Below are positions 1-8,011 of a stretch of DNA of 64,000 nt, piece after piece; the first letter of the stretch is position 1; each line of letters opens with the position of its first letter. The stretch is from Rhizobium phaseoli (GTDB lineage: Bacteria; Pseudomonadota; Alphaproteobacteria; Rhizobiales; Rhizobiaceae). The stretch spans positions 62,001-126,000 of the forward strand of contig NZ_WUFT01000019.1 of the NCBI RefSeq assembly GCF_010668805.1, read 5' to 3'. The notes below the pieces were generated by a model. That model searched no databases. It worked only from the letters and a program-made list of their open reading frames with translations, and had not been told where the DNA came from. The position numbers and the translations under genes are program-made.

Positions 1-418
1 TATCCGCGATCGGCATGTCGTGGAGCGGCTTGGCGTAATCGTTCAAGGTCATCTCCCATTGCGCCTTGTGCTTGGCGTTGCGCCAATCGCCTTTGCGCGT
101 GTCGAGCAGTCCGTCCATGCAATCCTTGAACGTCTTCGGCTGCAATGGGCGACGGTCGGCCCGTGGATCTTCACCACGAGCAAGTTGCAGGCGGATCGCG
201 TCGGCTTTCTCACGGGCAAGCGCTAGGCTGACGGGGGCGGTACCCTGGCCATATCCGCCGAGCCCGACTTCGTTTCGCTCATCGCCACGGCGCCAGATGA
301 ACACCCAATTCTTGCTGCCGCCCTTCTGCGCCCTTATGTACAGGCCGTCACCGTCGCCGTAGATGCCGGGTTTGGCGATCGTCTTGATCTTCGTCTCGCT
401 AAGCTTGTTCCGAGCCAT
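1..418 (-). CDS. Tyrosine-type integrase, DUF4102 family (N-terminal part, runs off window)
   Basis: Read on the minus strand from ATG at 418, this gives 139 open codons to the window edge without a stop, so the gene is partial. The product starts MARNKLSETKIKTIAKPGIY and continues with GDGDGLYIRAQKGGSKNWVF, the N-terminal arm-binding (DUF4102) domain of P4-like phage and island integrases. It goes on into the start of the core-binding domain (TFKDCMDGLLDTRKGDWRNA). The catalytic R-H-R-Y domain would lie left of the window. A GGAGG-type ribosome binding site lies just upstream of 418. Such integrases insert islands or prophages, usually at tRNA genes. No tRNA or att repeat is visible next to the start, so the mobile element most likely extends to the left. 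Confidence 0.85.
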   Translation of the reverse strand, partial: MARNKLSETKIKTIAKPGIYGDGDGLYIRAQKGGSKNWVFIWRRGDERNEVGLGGYGQGTAPVSLALAREKADAIRLQLARGEDPRADRRPLQPKTFKDCMDGLLDTRKGDWRNAKHKAQWEMTLNDYAKPLHDMPIAD

Positions 419-466
419 GAAAAACCCTCCGCCGAACCCACATTTTCACGACGGTTATCATAACGG

Positions 467-706
467 TCAAGAATTGTCCATTTGGAGCATTCGGAATTCT
501 TGTTTGTTTACAATGGCGTCATATGGTGTGCAGGACCATATTGACCATAAGAACGGCGGAATAGCGGACACCTCTTCCGCCAGCAACCTGTTGAAACGCG
601 TGTGTATTTTTCCCGACCTTCCGAGGCGATATTCCAACTCGCTTGCAATACAGTCAACGAAGATCTGCAATAATGCTGCGACATCCAGACGCGCTGTCGG
701 ACTCAT
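467..706 (-). CDS. Hypothetical protein (doubtful)
   Basis: A 79-codon ORF on the same strand as the integrase, 48 bases upstream of its start. The predicted protein begins MSPTARLDVAALLQIFVDC and is helical, with no domain I recognise. No strong ribosome binding site is visible. It could be a small accessory gene of the mobile region or chance. A 14-bp-period duplication of GATAGCGCATA (708-718 and 722-732) sits just upstream of its start. Confidence 0.25.
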   Translation of the reverse strand: MSPTARLDVAALLQIFVDCIASELEYRLGRSGKIHTRFNRLLAEEVSAIPPFLWSIWSCTPYDAIVNKQEFRMLQMDNS

Positions 707-803
707 CGATAGCGCATAGCTGATAGCGCATAACGGACCGACGGAAGCTTAATGATTTGGGCGGCGCCTTTACAAGAATCGCGGTGCTTGTTGTAGTGCT
801 GAA

Positions 804-959
804 ATGATGCCTCGCTTCATTTGCATATGTCTATTGGTACCCTTCCTCGGCTGCTGCCTCTATAGGTACTATCCGGCTCCTCCGATAAAGCATATGCCCG
901 AATATCCTTGGGGTTGCGCCGACTGTAACAAGGCATCGCGGCCGGAGGAGAAACCATGA
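804..959 (+). CDS. Small putative lipoprotein, coupled to next ORF
   Basis: A 51-codon ORF beginning MMPRFICICLLVPFLGCC, a short hydrophobic segment ending in a lipobox-like FLGC. The mature part is short, with several prolines, tyrosines and two more cysteines. Its TGA overlaps the ATG of the following membrane protein by four bases (ATGA at 956-959), a typical translational coupling. The ribosome binding site of this ORF is weak, whereas the GGAGGAG serving the next ORF lies inside its 3' end. I do not recognise the family. Lipoprotein status is inferred from the N-terminus only. Confidence 0.4.
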   Translation: MMPRFICICLLVPFLGCCLYRYYPAPPIKHMPEYPWGCADCNKASRPEEKP

Positions 960-1237
960 CCATGCCCGACAGGGTCGCCCTGTGGCTGCCCTTCTGCCTG
1001 GTGGGCGGCATGTGTGGCTGGAGTTGGTATTGGTATATCAGGTCCATCATCTTCTACTATAAAAATGGCTTCGATTTCAGCGAAGATTTCGGACCCCAAT
1101 TTTCGGAATTCCCTGATGATGATCGCTTTACTGCGAAGCCGAAAGAAAAATTCTTGATAGCTTGGCCCGTTTTCGTCGTTGTTAGCACAGCCAATTTGAT
1201 CCCAATTACTTTAGGTCTGCTGGGGATCCTCAATTGA
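956..1237 (+). CDS. Small two-helix membrane protein, unknown function
   Basis: A 93-residue protein with an N-terminal hydrophobic segment rich in Trp and Tyr (WLPFCLVGGMCGWSWYWYI) and a second one near the C-terminus (residues about 69-92). Between them is an acidic and aromatic loop around EDFGPQFSEFPDDDRF. A good GGAGGAG ribosome binding site precedes ATG 956. The gene overlaps the upstream micro-ORF by four bases, so the two are probably co-translated. I do not recognise the family. Location between an integrase and decayed genes suggests accessory DNA. Confidence 0.55.
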   Translation: MTMPDRVALWLPFCLVGGMCGWSWYWYIRSIIFYYKNGFDFSEDFGPQFSEFPDDDRFTAKPKEKFLIAWPVFVVVSTANLIPITLGLLGILN

Positions 1238-1260
1238 GGGCGGTAGCCGCGCTGGGCGGA

Positions 1261-1549
1261 TTATTCTGCCTCACAAACTGCCGGATTATCAGTGTCGCGC
1301 AACCGCTTATATGACGTGTGCCGCAACTCGCGGTCATGCGTCCACGCCCGATAGTCGGTTTCAGCAACAAGGCGCGGATCGACTAAGACCGCGTTTTGCA
1401 ATCGGCGGCAGGCTTGCCGATGATCAGCTTTCCATCTTCTCCCGGCGTCCATTCGCGGAACGCGCGTTAAAGCCGGTTCCCACACCCCGAGAAAGACGAG
1501 CTCGTTTTCCTTTGCGCGCTGCGAGCAGCATGCTGCCGAATGATTCTGA
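1261..1549 (-). pseudogene. Remnant of ATP-dependent DNA ligase (LigD-type), C-terminal OB domain
   Basis: Two minus-strand frames hold adjacent pieces of a LigD ligase C-terminus. The upstream piece (from about 1549) reads FGSMLLAARKGKRARL then GVGTGFNARS, matching the conserved 'GSLLLA.R..G...Y.G.VGTGF' segment of the OB fold. The downstream piece, in another frame and ending at 1261, reads LVDPRLVAETDYRAWTHD then ELRHTSYKRLRD, matching the 'V.PELVAEV.F.EWT.DG.LRHPSFKGLRED' terminus. About 30 residues between them are missing or frameshifted, and the rest of the gene is absent. This is a relic of a non-homologous end-joining ligase, common as paralogues on rhizobial replicons. Confidence 0.55.
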
Positions 1550-1550
1550 A

Positions 1551-1643
1551 GACTACGTGCGCGAGGCCGACACGCTCATTGTCACAAAGCTCAGCCGCCT
1601 CGCCCGTTCGACTGTAGATCTCCTCGTCATCGGCGATCTCTAG
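1551..1643 (+). pseudogene. Remnant of serine resolvase/invertase
   Basis: About 30 codons ending at the TAG of 1643 read DYVREADTLIVTKLSRLARS and then TVDLL. This matches the conserved 'VREGDTLVVTKLDRLARS..DLL' segment of the small serine recombinase catalytic domain. The catalytic-serine N-terminus and the HTH C-terminus are both absent, and the upstream codons of the same frame show no resolvase similarity. It abuts the LigD remnant and points to past transposon activity here. Confidence 0.5.
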
Positions 1644-1698
1644 AGCCTCGCACGTATTGCTACACAGCAATCGCGATGGGGACTGAAGCCACAGCCGC

Positions 1699-1788
1699 TC
1701 ATGAAAGCAGCGAATAGATCCAGACGCCAACAGAACCCCAAAAGATAGCCGGCATCACTATCATCCCCAAAACGATGATTTTGGTCAC
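1699..1788 (-). CDS. Micro-ORF, single-helix membrane peptide
   Basis: A GTG-started 29-residue ORF (MTKIIVLGMIVMPAIFWGSV, then GVWIYSLLS) forming essentially one transmembrane helix. A GGAG motif lies about seven bases upstream of the start. It resembles the other tiny membrane ORFs of this window in size and composition. It is too short for a confident call. Confidence 0.35.
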   Translation of the reverse strand: MTKIIVLGMIVMPAIFWGSVGVWIYSLLS

Positions 1789-1965
1789 ACTAAAAGCTCC
1801 GAATTCGACTCATCCTGCAAAGCTATTGCAACGATCGAGGGTTGGTATGGGGCACGAAGTCCGGGACCGATCGGACCTTGGTCTGAGTTCTGCGGCTGAA
1901 TGCATAATCCCCTGGAGGGAGGGGAGCTTACTCGATAGATCCGCTTAGAGCGCTGCAGTTGCGGT
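1789..1965. other. Intergenic, nothing recognised
   Basis: The stretch between the micro-ORF start and the end of the MFS gene carries no ORF, tRNA or clear terminator that I can support. A purine-rich run (tggagggaggggagctta) lies at about 1912-1930. Confidence 0.4.
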
Positions 1966-3408
1966 TCATGCCCCTTCGGAATTGGTTCGGCGCCGGTAGG
2001 TCCCGGCCGCGATGGTGAGCGCGACGGCGATCAATGCCGCTGCGACGCCGAAGGTGATCTGCATGCCTGAATGCACGGCCTCGGGACGTGCCGCGGCGAT
2101 CTCCGCCGTCGCCGATCCATGCGCGAACACTGCCCCCATGACGGATGCACCGGTAATCAGCCCGAGATTGCGCGACAGGTTGAGCACGCCGGAGATGACG
2201 CCGCGCTGGTCGGTGCGGACATCCGCCATAACGGCCGTGTTGTTGGCTGCCTGGAACAGCTGATAGCCAGGCGTCAGCAGAGCGATGGCGGCGATGTAGC
2301 CGGCGATTCCGGGCAGCACGGCGAGAGCGATGGAACCGGCTGCCATGGCGACGAGCCCTGCGGCAACGACCAAGGGTGCATCCAAACGATCGACCAAGCG
2401 ACCAGCCGGGACACCGCTGAGGATGGAGATGACGGGACCAATCGACATGACGGTTCCAACCAGCGCTTCGTTCAGCCCGAGCGCGCGGGAGAGATAGAAC
2501 GGCGCGACCACCAGCGTCGCCATCATGACCGTCGAAACGAGCGCGTTCATCGCCAGGCTGGCGGTGAGGACGCGATTGCGAAATACCGCCATCTGGACCA
2601 GCGGCGATGCCGCTCTCGCCTCGGCGAAGACGAAGAGAGCGGCGCCAAGACCGGCCGCGAGCAGCAGGGCGAGGTTCAATAGGCCAAAGCTGCCATGCCC
2701 GATCGTCATTGCCAGCGCATAGGCCGAAAGCATCAGGGCGAGCAGCAGCGTGCCCACTGTATCGAAGCCGGCTCGATCCTTCTTCTTCTGTCCGCCGATA
2801 TCGGCCGGCAGATAGCGAAAAGCGAGAACAAAGGTCGCCAAGCCGAGCGGCAGGTTGACGAGAAAGATTGCCGGCCAGCCGAAAGAGGCGATCATGAGCC
2901 CGCCGAGCGACGGCCCAAGAGCCGTGCCGATCGCCGACATCGTTCCGAGCAGCCCCATGGCGCTGCCGGTCCGTGTCTTCGGCACCGTATCGCCGACAAA
3001 GGCCATGGTGAGCGCCATCATGATCGCCGCGCCGAGACCCTGCAGCGCGCGCGCCGCAATCATCAGCCACAGCGTCGGTGCAAGGCCGCAGAGGACCGAG
3101 GCCAGCGTGAAGAGCAGGATGCCGATAAGCAGCAGCCGGCGGCGGCCGGTAATATCGCCGAGCCGCCCGACGCTGACGATCAGCGTGGTGATGGCAAGGA
3201 GATAGGCGAGCACGATCCACTGGACATCCTGGAAGGGCGCGTTGAACGCCCGCGCCAGGCTCGGCAGGCCGACATTGGCGATGCTGGTGCCGAGCGATGG
3301 CAGCAACATCGAGAGGGAAAGGCTGGCGAGTGCCCAGCGGACGGAATATCTGCGTTCGGCGACGGCCTCGCCTGGCTCTGCAATGATCGGTTTCACAGTG
3401 GACTCCAT
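1966..3408 (-). CDS. MFS transporter, DHA2 (EmrB/QacA-like) drug:H+ antiporter
   Basis: A 480-residue protein with about 14 hydrophobic helices. The motif A region is GRLGDITGRRRLLLIG, and the N-terminal domain carries LLPSLGTSIANVGLPSLARA as in EmrB/QacA-type exporters. It probably expels toxic organic compounds across the inner membrane using the proton gradient. Start chosen at ATG 3408 (MESTVKPIIAEPG), preceded by GGAG; the frame is open 25 codons further upstream. It is divergent from a LysR regulator at 3531, which likely controls it. No periplasmic adaptor gene is adjacent. Substrate unknown. Confidence 0.9.
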   Translation of the reverse strand: MESTVKPIIAEPGEAVAERRYSVRWALASLSLSMLLPSLGTSIANVGLPSLARAFNAPFQDVQWIVLAYLLAITTLIVSVGRLGDITGRRRLLLIGILLFTLASVLCGLAPTLWLMIAARALQGLGAAIMMALTMAFVGDTVPKTRTGSAMGLLGTMSAIGTALGPSLGGLMIASFGWPAIFLVNLPLGLATFVLAFRYLPADIGGQKKKDRAGFDTVGTLLLALMLSAYALAMTIGHGSFGLLNLALLLAAGLGAALFVFAEARAASPLVQMAVFRNRVLTASLAMNALVSTVMMATLVVAPFYLSRALGLNEALVGTVMSIGPVISILSGVPAGRLVDRLDAPLVVAAGLVAMAAGSIALAVLPGIAGYIAAIALLTPGYQLFQAANNTAVMADVRTDQRGVISGVLNLSRNLGLITGASVMGAVFAHGSATAEIAAARPEAVHSGMQITFGVAAALIAVALTIAAGTYRRRTNSEGA

Positions 3409-3530
3409 TTTCTCGCTCCGGAAAGGGAACTGCTGGAAAACATAGTCCTCCGGCCGGCATGGCGGAACGCGCAGCATTTGCATTCTATTCTTGCGTTTGG
3501 CGCCACATCAAACAGTGCTATACGGGATGC

Positions 3531-4424
3531 ATGTCGCCCCCCGATCTTAATCTGCTCGTCACCCTGGATGTGCTGCTTGCCGAAGGCAGCGTTGCGCGCG
3601 CGGCCCAAAGGCTGCGGCTCAGCCCGTCGGCGATGAGCCGGGCGCTGGCGCGATTGCGCGAAACGACGGGCGATCCGCTGTTGGTGCGCGCCGGCCGCGG
3701 CCTCGTCCCCACGCCGCGAGCGCTCGAACTGCGCGAACGGGTCGGCCGGATCGTCGAGGAGGCGCAAACGGTCCTGCGCCCTGCCGAGGCGCTCGACCTT
3801 CAACGCCTGGTCCGAACATTCACGCTGCGCGCCAGTGAGGGCTTCGCCGAGAGCTTCGGACCCGGTCTTATCGCCCGCCTCGGTGGTGATGCGCCCGGCG
3901 TGCGGCTGCGTTTCGTGCAGAAGCCGGATAAGGACAGCGCCCCGTTGCGCGACGGAAGCGTCGACCTGGAAACCGGTGTCGTCGGCGACACGATGGGGCC
4001 GGAGGTGCGGGCGCAGGCCCTGTTCCACGACCGTTTCGTCGGCGTCGTGCGCGTGGGGCATCCGCTCTGCCAGGGTGAGGTGACGCCCGCCCGGTATGCT
4101 GCCGGCCGCCACATCGCCGTCTCGCGGCGCGGGCTCGACAAAGGCGCGATCGATGAAGCCCTCGATGCGTTCGGGCTGGAACGGAAGATTGCCACCATCG
4201 TCGGCGGTTTTTCCACCGCGCTGGCTCTCGCCCGCGCGTCGGATCTGATCGCCAGCGTGCCGGAACGGCACACCGGAGCTTTGCGCCAGGGCATGCACAG
4301 TTTTCCCCTGCCGGTTCCGACCCCTGAGATCACCGTTTCACTGCTGTGGCATCCCCGGATGGATGCCGATCCCGCCCATCGCTGGCTGCGCGGCTGCGTT
4401 CGGGACGCTTGCGCGGCGGGGTGA
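3531..4424 (+). CDS. LysR-type transcriptional regulator
   Basis: A 297-residue regulator with an N-terminal winged helix-turn-helix (residues about 5-60: LLAEGSVARAAQRLRLSPSA, then MSRALARLRETTGDPLLVR). An effector-binding domain follows, of the NodD/SyrM-like subtype judged by the opening MSPPDLNLLVTLDVLLAEGS. Divergent orientation to the MFS exporter (122-base gap) suggests it regulates that gene and itself from the shared intergenic region. The start at 3531 gives the standard length; an open extension to 3459 has no homology-like content. Confidence 0.9.
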   Translation: MSPPDLNLLVTLDVLLAEGSVARAAQRLRLSPSAMSRALARLRETTGDPLLVRAGRGLVPTPRALELRERVGRIVEEAQTVLRPAEALDLQRLVRTFTLRASEGFAESFGPGLIARLGGDAPGVRLRFVQKPDKDSAPLRDGSVDLETGVVGDTMGPEVRAQALFHDRFVGVVRVGHPLCQGEVTPARYAAGRHIAVSRRGLDKGAIDEALDAFGLERKIATIVGGFSTALALARASDLIASVPERHTGALRQGMHSFPLPVPTPEITVSLLWHPRMDADPAHRWLRGCVRDACAAG

Positions 4425-4542
4425 TCGGTGGGCCGCGTCGAACTGACGGGCGAGTGATCGATCCGTTCGCAATGGTTGACTATCCCTCGTCGACGTGATT
4501 TCCCGCCCGAGATCATCAGGCGAATTATCAGACGGGAACATC

Positions 4543-4764
4543 ATGGCCGACATCATCGTAAAGGATAGCAACGGAAGCCAGCTTCACGACGGCGATTCCG
4601 TAACGCTGATCAAGGACCTCAAGGTCAAGGGAACTTCCGAGACGCTGAAGCGCGGAACGCTGGTCAAGGGCATTCGCCTGACCGACAATCCCGGCGAGAT
4701 CGAGTGCAACACCAAGCAGGTCAAGGGTCTGGTGTTGAAAACGGAATTCCTCAAGAAGGTTTAG
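4543..4764 (+). CDS. PhnA/YjdM-like protein, C-terminal domain only
   Basis: A 73-residue protein beginning MADIIVKDSNGSQLHDGDSV, with the KDLKVKG and KRGTLVKGIRLTD segments of the SH3-like PhnA C-terminal domain. The N-terminal zinc-ribbon of full-length PhnA/YjdM is absent, as in many alphaproteobacterial short versions. Despite the historical name, a role in alkylphosphonate use is not established. Its 3' end overlaps the convergent transglutaminase gene by 14 bases. Confidence 0.85.
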   Translation: MADIIVKDSNGSQLHDGDSVTLIKDLKVKGTSETLKRGTLVKGIRLTDNPGEIECNTKQVKGLVLKTEFLKKV

Positions 4765-5593
4765 GATCGGCCTTATCAGCCCCATCCTGCGGCACTTCCT
4801 CGGTGATCACCTCGAAGCGGGAGAGCGTTGCCGGGCCAAAGGCCGTCGACATCGCGACGTCGGTTGCGTCGCGGCCGGTCCCCATCAGTATTCTTCCGAT
4901 GCGCGGCGTATTGTGGCGGGCATCGACCGTATGCCAGTGGCCGCCGAGAAACACCTCGAACCAGGCGCTGAAATCCATCGGGTTGGGATCGATCGGGACG
5001 CCGATATCGCCGAGATAGCCGGTGCAGTATCGGGCTGGGATATTCATGCATCGGCAAAGCGCGATGGCGAGGTGGGCAAAGTCGCGGCAGACGCCGGCCT
5101 TGTCGGTGAAGCCGCCATGCGCGGTTCGCAGCAGATCGGCCTTCTGGTAGTCGAAGGTGATGTGGTCGTGAACGAAATCGCAGATCGCCTGGACGCGCGC
5201 CCAGCCGAGCGGCGTCGACGAGAATGTTGCCCAGGCAAAATCGCCGAGCCTGTCGGTGTCGCAATAACGGCTGCCAAGCAGGAAGACGAGCACATCGTCC
5301 GGCAGGTCATTGATCGCATGCTGAATGGCATCGTCGGGAACGACGTCGGGCTGGCCGCTGTCGTAGATCTCGAATTCCGTGGAAATCGTCGTCACGCCAG
5401 CCGGGGCGACGATCCGGCTGCAGGCGTTGCCAAAACCATCGGTATATTCCCAGGCCTCGATCGGCCGGTCGAATGTCAGAACCTGCTCAGTGAGAAGATC
5501 GGCACGGCGGGAAGGATGAATGTTGAGAGCGAGCAGCATTGGCGTCGGCTGAATGCATTCATAGCCCAGATGAAACCCGGCGCGTATCTTCAT
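4751..5593 (-). CDS. Transglutaminase-like cysteine protease family protein
   Basis: A 280-residue protein with the transglutaminase core. The nucleophile Cys is in DKAGVCRDFAHLAIALCR (about residues 165-182), and the His-Asp pair is in GGHWHTVDARHNTPRIG near the C-terminus. The N-terminal beta domain typical of bacterial transglutaminase-like proteins precedes it. Start at ATG 5593 follows a GAGGAAG ribosome binding site. No signal peptide is seen, so it is probably cytoplasmic. It lies 101 bases downstream of a paralogue (5695-6567) on the same strand. Such paired genes in proteobacteria often act with peptide-ligase-like partners, but none is present here. The actual substrate is unknown. 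Confidence 0.85.
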   Translation of the reverse strand: MKIRAGFHLGYECIQPTPMLLALNIHPSRRADLLTEQVLTFDRPIEAWEYTDGFGNACSRIVAPAGVTTISTEFEIYDSGQPDVVPDDAIQHAINDLPDDVLVFLLGSRYCDTDRLGDFAWATFSSTPLGWARVQAICDFVHDHITFDYQKADLLRTAHGGFTDKAGVCRDFAHLAIALCRCMNIPARYCTGYLGDIGVPIDPNPMDFSAWFEVFLGGHWHTVDARHNTPRIGRILMGTGRDATDVAMSTAFGPATLSRFEVITEEVPQDGADKADPKPS

Positions 5594-5694
5594 TGTGGCT
5601 TCCTCGCGTCCCACATAGGTGGCGTGACTATGCAACGTCGATCGCGCTGCCCGGTTCCCGCCTGATGCGCGCTCAAAGCTCGGGATGTCCAATA

Positions 5695-6567
5695 TTACTT
5701 CGTGGTGACGTTGACCTGCACCGTCATGCTGTCGAAATCCGTCCCATCCCCATCATAGCTGCCGCTCAACGGGACGGCCTGGCGCGGATCGCGGGCAACG
5801 GCGACACGAATGAGATCGCGGTTGCCGACGATCCCATTGGTCGGATCGAACTCCGCCCAGCCGGCGCCCGGAAGATAAATCTGGCACCACGCATGGGTGG
5901 AACCGCCGCCGAGCACGGTCGAGCCGTCGCGATCGGGAACATAGACATAGCCCGTGACAAACCGCGCCGCGAGGCCGAGGACGCGCGCCGCCTCCATCAT
6001 CAGCAGCGCGAAATCCCGGCAGGTGCCGGAGCGAAGCTGCAAAGTCTGCTGCGGCGTCTGCGTTCCGTGCTCCATCCGGCGCGCATAGACGAAGCTTTCC
6101 CGAATGGCGTAACAGAGCGTCATCAGCAGATGCCCGGTTTCCGTCGGACGTCCCTGCCGCACGAACTGGCGCGCCCAGCGTCCGACATCATCGTTGGGGT
6201 CGGGATAATGGCGCTGCATCGCGGGCATCAGATCGGCAATTTCGTCCTTGTCATAGGAGAATGGATAGGTCAGGGCCTGGTCGTCCACCTTGAGATCCAG
6301 GGCGACCTGGGGTGTATGATCGAGGGTGATCCAGGTTTCGAAACGAAGCTCGGACGCCGGCCTCGAAAAATCGATGAGCGCCACGCAATTGCCGAAAACA
6401 TCGTGGATCCAGCGCACATGACTTTCCCTAGGATATATCGTCAACGACGCTTCGATCAGCCGCTGGTCGAAACTGTCGCGCGGCCGGAACATCAGGCGAT
6501 GCTCGCCGAAATCGACCGCCCTGACGTAACGATAGGACGTGATGTGGCGGACGGAAAAAATCGTCAT
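5695..6567 (-). CDS. Transglutaminase-like domain protein (second copy)
   Basis: A 290-residue protein with the bacterial transglutaminase-like N-terminal domain (MTIFSVRHITSYRYVRAVDF). A papain-like core follows: Cys in RSGTCRDFALLMMEAARVLG, His in THAWCQIYLPGAGWAEF, and Asp in FDPTNGIVGN. All three catalytic residues are present. Start at 6567 gives the family's usual beginning; the frame is open to 6606. It is probably the first gene of a two-gene unit with 4751-5593. Function unknown beyond the fold; a cytosolic peptidase or amidase role is inferred. Confidence 0.85.
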   Translation of the reverse strand: MTIFSVRHITSYRYVRAVDFGEHRLMFRPRDSFDQRLIEASLTIYPRESHVRWIHDVFGNCVALIDFSRPASELRFETWITLDHTPQVALDLKVDDQALTYPFSYDKDEIADLMPAMQRHYPDPNDDVGRWARQFVRQGRPTETGHLLMTLCYAIRESFVYARRMEHGTQTPQQTLQLRSGTCRDFALLMMEAARVLGLAARFVTGYVYVPDRDGSTVLGGGSTHAWCQIYLPGAGWAEFDPTNGIVGNRDLIRVAVARDPRQAVPLSGSYDGDGTDFDSMTVQVNVTTK

Positions 6568-6749
6568 CGGCCGCCGTCCGGTAATCTTATCACTTCCTTG
6601 CTCCAAGACGGCGACGCCGCTCTTCCTCTACGGAGGCGCCTTCGCCGCTTTCCCGCTCATCCCGATTTCTTGTCATATAAGCACATTCGAAAGATTGCTA
6701 TTCTACATCAACCGATCGACGGCAGAGCCGTCCAACCTAAGAGGATAAA

Positions 6750-6866
6750 ATGCATATCATCTGGGACGTTCTGACGCTTCTGCTGACAATCGGCTCGCTC
6801 TATGGCGGTCGCGAATACCGGATTATTCGCGCCCGTGCCCGCGCCCAGAACTGGGGCAACTTCTGA
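6750..6866 (+). CDS. Small single-helix membrane protein
   Basis: A 38-residue ORF (MHIIWDVLTLLLTIGSLYGG, then a basic tail with REYRIIRARARAQNWGNF). An AAGAGGA ribosome binding site sits seven bases before the ATG. One transmembrane helix and an Arg-rich cytoplasmic tail are evident. A rho-independent terminator lies 129 bases downstream. The family is not one I can name. Confidence 0.5.
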   Translation: MHIIWDVLTLLLTIGSLYGGREYRIIRARARAQNWGNF

Positions 6867-6994
6867 TTGGATTCGATTCGAACGCATCGCTGCCGCAACG
6901 GTGGCGGTTACGTCGAATGACGTAAAGCCATACGCATAAGGAAATGCTTCATTAGCCGAGACGGCGTCTATCCGTCCATTCTCCCTGTTATTGC

Positions 6995-7024
6995 AAGCCC
7001 GCCTCACCCCAGGCGGGCTTTTTT
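6995..7024 (+). terminator. Rho-independent terminator
   Basis: Perfect 10-bp inverted repeat AAGCCCGCCT / AGGCGGGCTT with a six-base loop, followed on the plus strand by TTTT. It ends the transcript of the 38-residue membrane protein or of an untranslated RNA in 6867-6994. Confidence 0.85.
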
Positions 7025-7068
7025 CGCCATTGATCTTTCCTCGCCTGCCGCGAATATTGGCGCGTGTG

Positions 7069-7224
7069 TCACTTCTTGGCGCCTGCCGACAGCACCCGAT
7101 GTGTCGCATTGTCCATGGCGTGGCTCGCCTCCTGCCCATCCTTCTTCAGCCCGTATGCGGTATTGCCGCAGCCGGAAAGCGTGAGCAGGCAGATGCAGGC
7201 GATGGCGATTGCAGCTTTTGACAT
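7069..7224 (-). CDS. Entericidin EcnA/B-like lipoprotein
   Basis: A 51-residue protein with a lipoprotein signal ending in the lipobox LTLSGC, then GNTAYGLKKDGQEASHAMDN. The NTxxGxxxD.. Gln/Ala-rich amphipathic helix is the signature of the entericidin family of small envelope lipoproteins. A GGGGAAA ribosome binding site precedes ATG 7224. In enterics, entericidins form a toxin-antidote pair linked to osmotic and stationary-phase stress; in rhizobia they usually occur singly as here. Confidence 0.8.
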   Translation of the reverse strand: MSKAAIAIACICLLTLSGCGNTAYGLKKDGQEASHAMDNATHRVLSAGAKK

Positions 7225-7792
7225 CGAGTTTCCCCAGTGGAGTGGCGATCAGGGAAAGATGATGCATTTCCTGCCAAAATCAATCCGCCGGCCTTCGGTG
7301 CGGATCGCATATGGAACTCTATGGCGCGCCCGACGTTTACAGAAGCCATCCAACCGGGGTCAACGACATGGATTATCAGATTGCATTCGCCGCAACCGTC
7401 GCCACAGCGTCCTTCCTCGTTTTCATGCTCGTCGTTCACCGGACATAATCGCCCGGAAGTGTGCAGCGATTCCGGCAGAACCCCATTTTAAGCGCTAAAG
7501 CGCGCTGCATGAATTATTTCGATATGACGGGCTTCAGACGTTCCGGCATCCCCCAACAGGCCTCATACATCGCGCCGACAAAATGACCGAGACTAAGGTT
7601 GGCACAATGAGTGCGGCTCATCCCTCAGTGCACCTTTAAATACAAGACAAGAAACGTTTCAATTTATACAAGCACTTCAACTCCCAGAGAATGTATTAAA
7701 TTTTAATTAAATGTCTTGTTTAACTATCTGTTAACAATATCCTTGCGCGCCGTCCACTTCCGCTTATGCTTTGTGCAAAGGGGAGAGGAACG
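7225..7792. other. Long intergenic region with one doubtful micro-ORF
   Basis: Between the entericidin start and the next small gene there is no convincing coding sequence. A 26-codon ORF at 7368-7448 (MDYQIAFAATVATASFLVFM) encodes one hydrophobic helix but lacks a good ribosome binding site. From about 7640 to 7740 the sequence is strongly A+T rich (around TTAAATTTTAATTAAATG), probably promoter DNA for 7793-7909. Confidence 0.4.
7368..7448 (+). CDS. Micro-ORF, single-helix membrane peptide (doubtful)
   Basis: A 26-residue ORF, MDYQIAFAATVATASFLVFM ending LVVHRT, one predicted transmembrane helix. It resembles tiny hypothetical proteins annotated in rhizobia, but the only Shine-Dalgarno candidate (GGGGT) is imperfectly placed. 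Confidence 0.22.
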   Translation: MDYQIAFAATVATASFLVFMLVVHRT

Positions 7793-7909
7793 ATGTTTAG
7801 CAAAAGTCTGATCATGCCGGTGGGATTCGCAATACTCGCCATTGCCGGCCTCTTGTTTCAGATTGCTACTCACGCGTTGCATTCCCCCGTTACCATGCTG
7901 CAGCCGTAA
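7793..7909 (+). CDS. Small single-helix membrane protein
   Basis: A 38-residue ORF (MFSKSLIMPVGFAILAIAGL ending HSPVTMLQP) with one central transmembrane helix. A very strong GGGGAGAGGA ribosome binding site and an A+T-rich upstream region support real expression. The gene precedes a GlsB-type stress membrane protein by about 100 bases. Function unknown. Confidence 0.55.
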   Translation: MFSKSLIMPVGFAILAIAGLLFQIATHALHSPVTMLQP

Positions 7910-8011
7910 GTCACATAAGTTGCTGAACTCGCAGGCAATCTCGTAACTGGGAGTGGAACTTCCCTTCGTTTCGTGCATTCTGTGACTCGTTTTGCCAGGA
8001 GGGAGATAATC

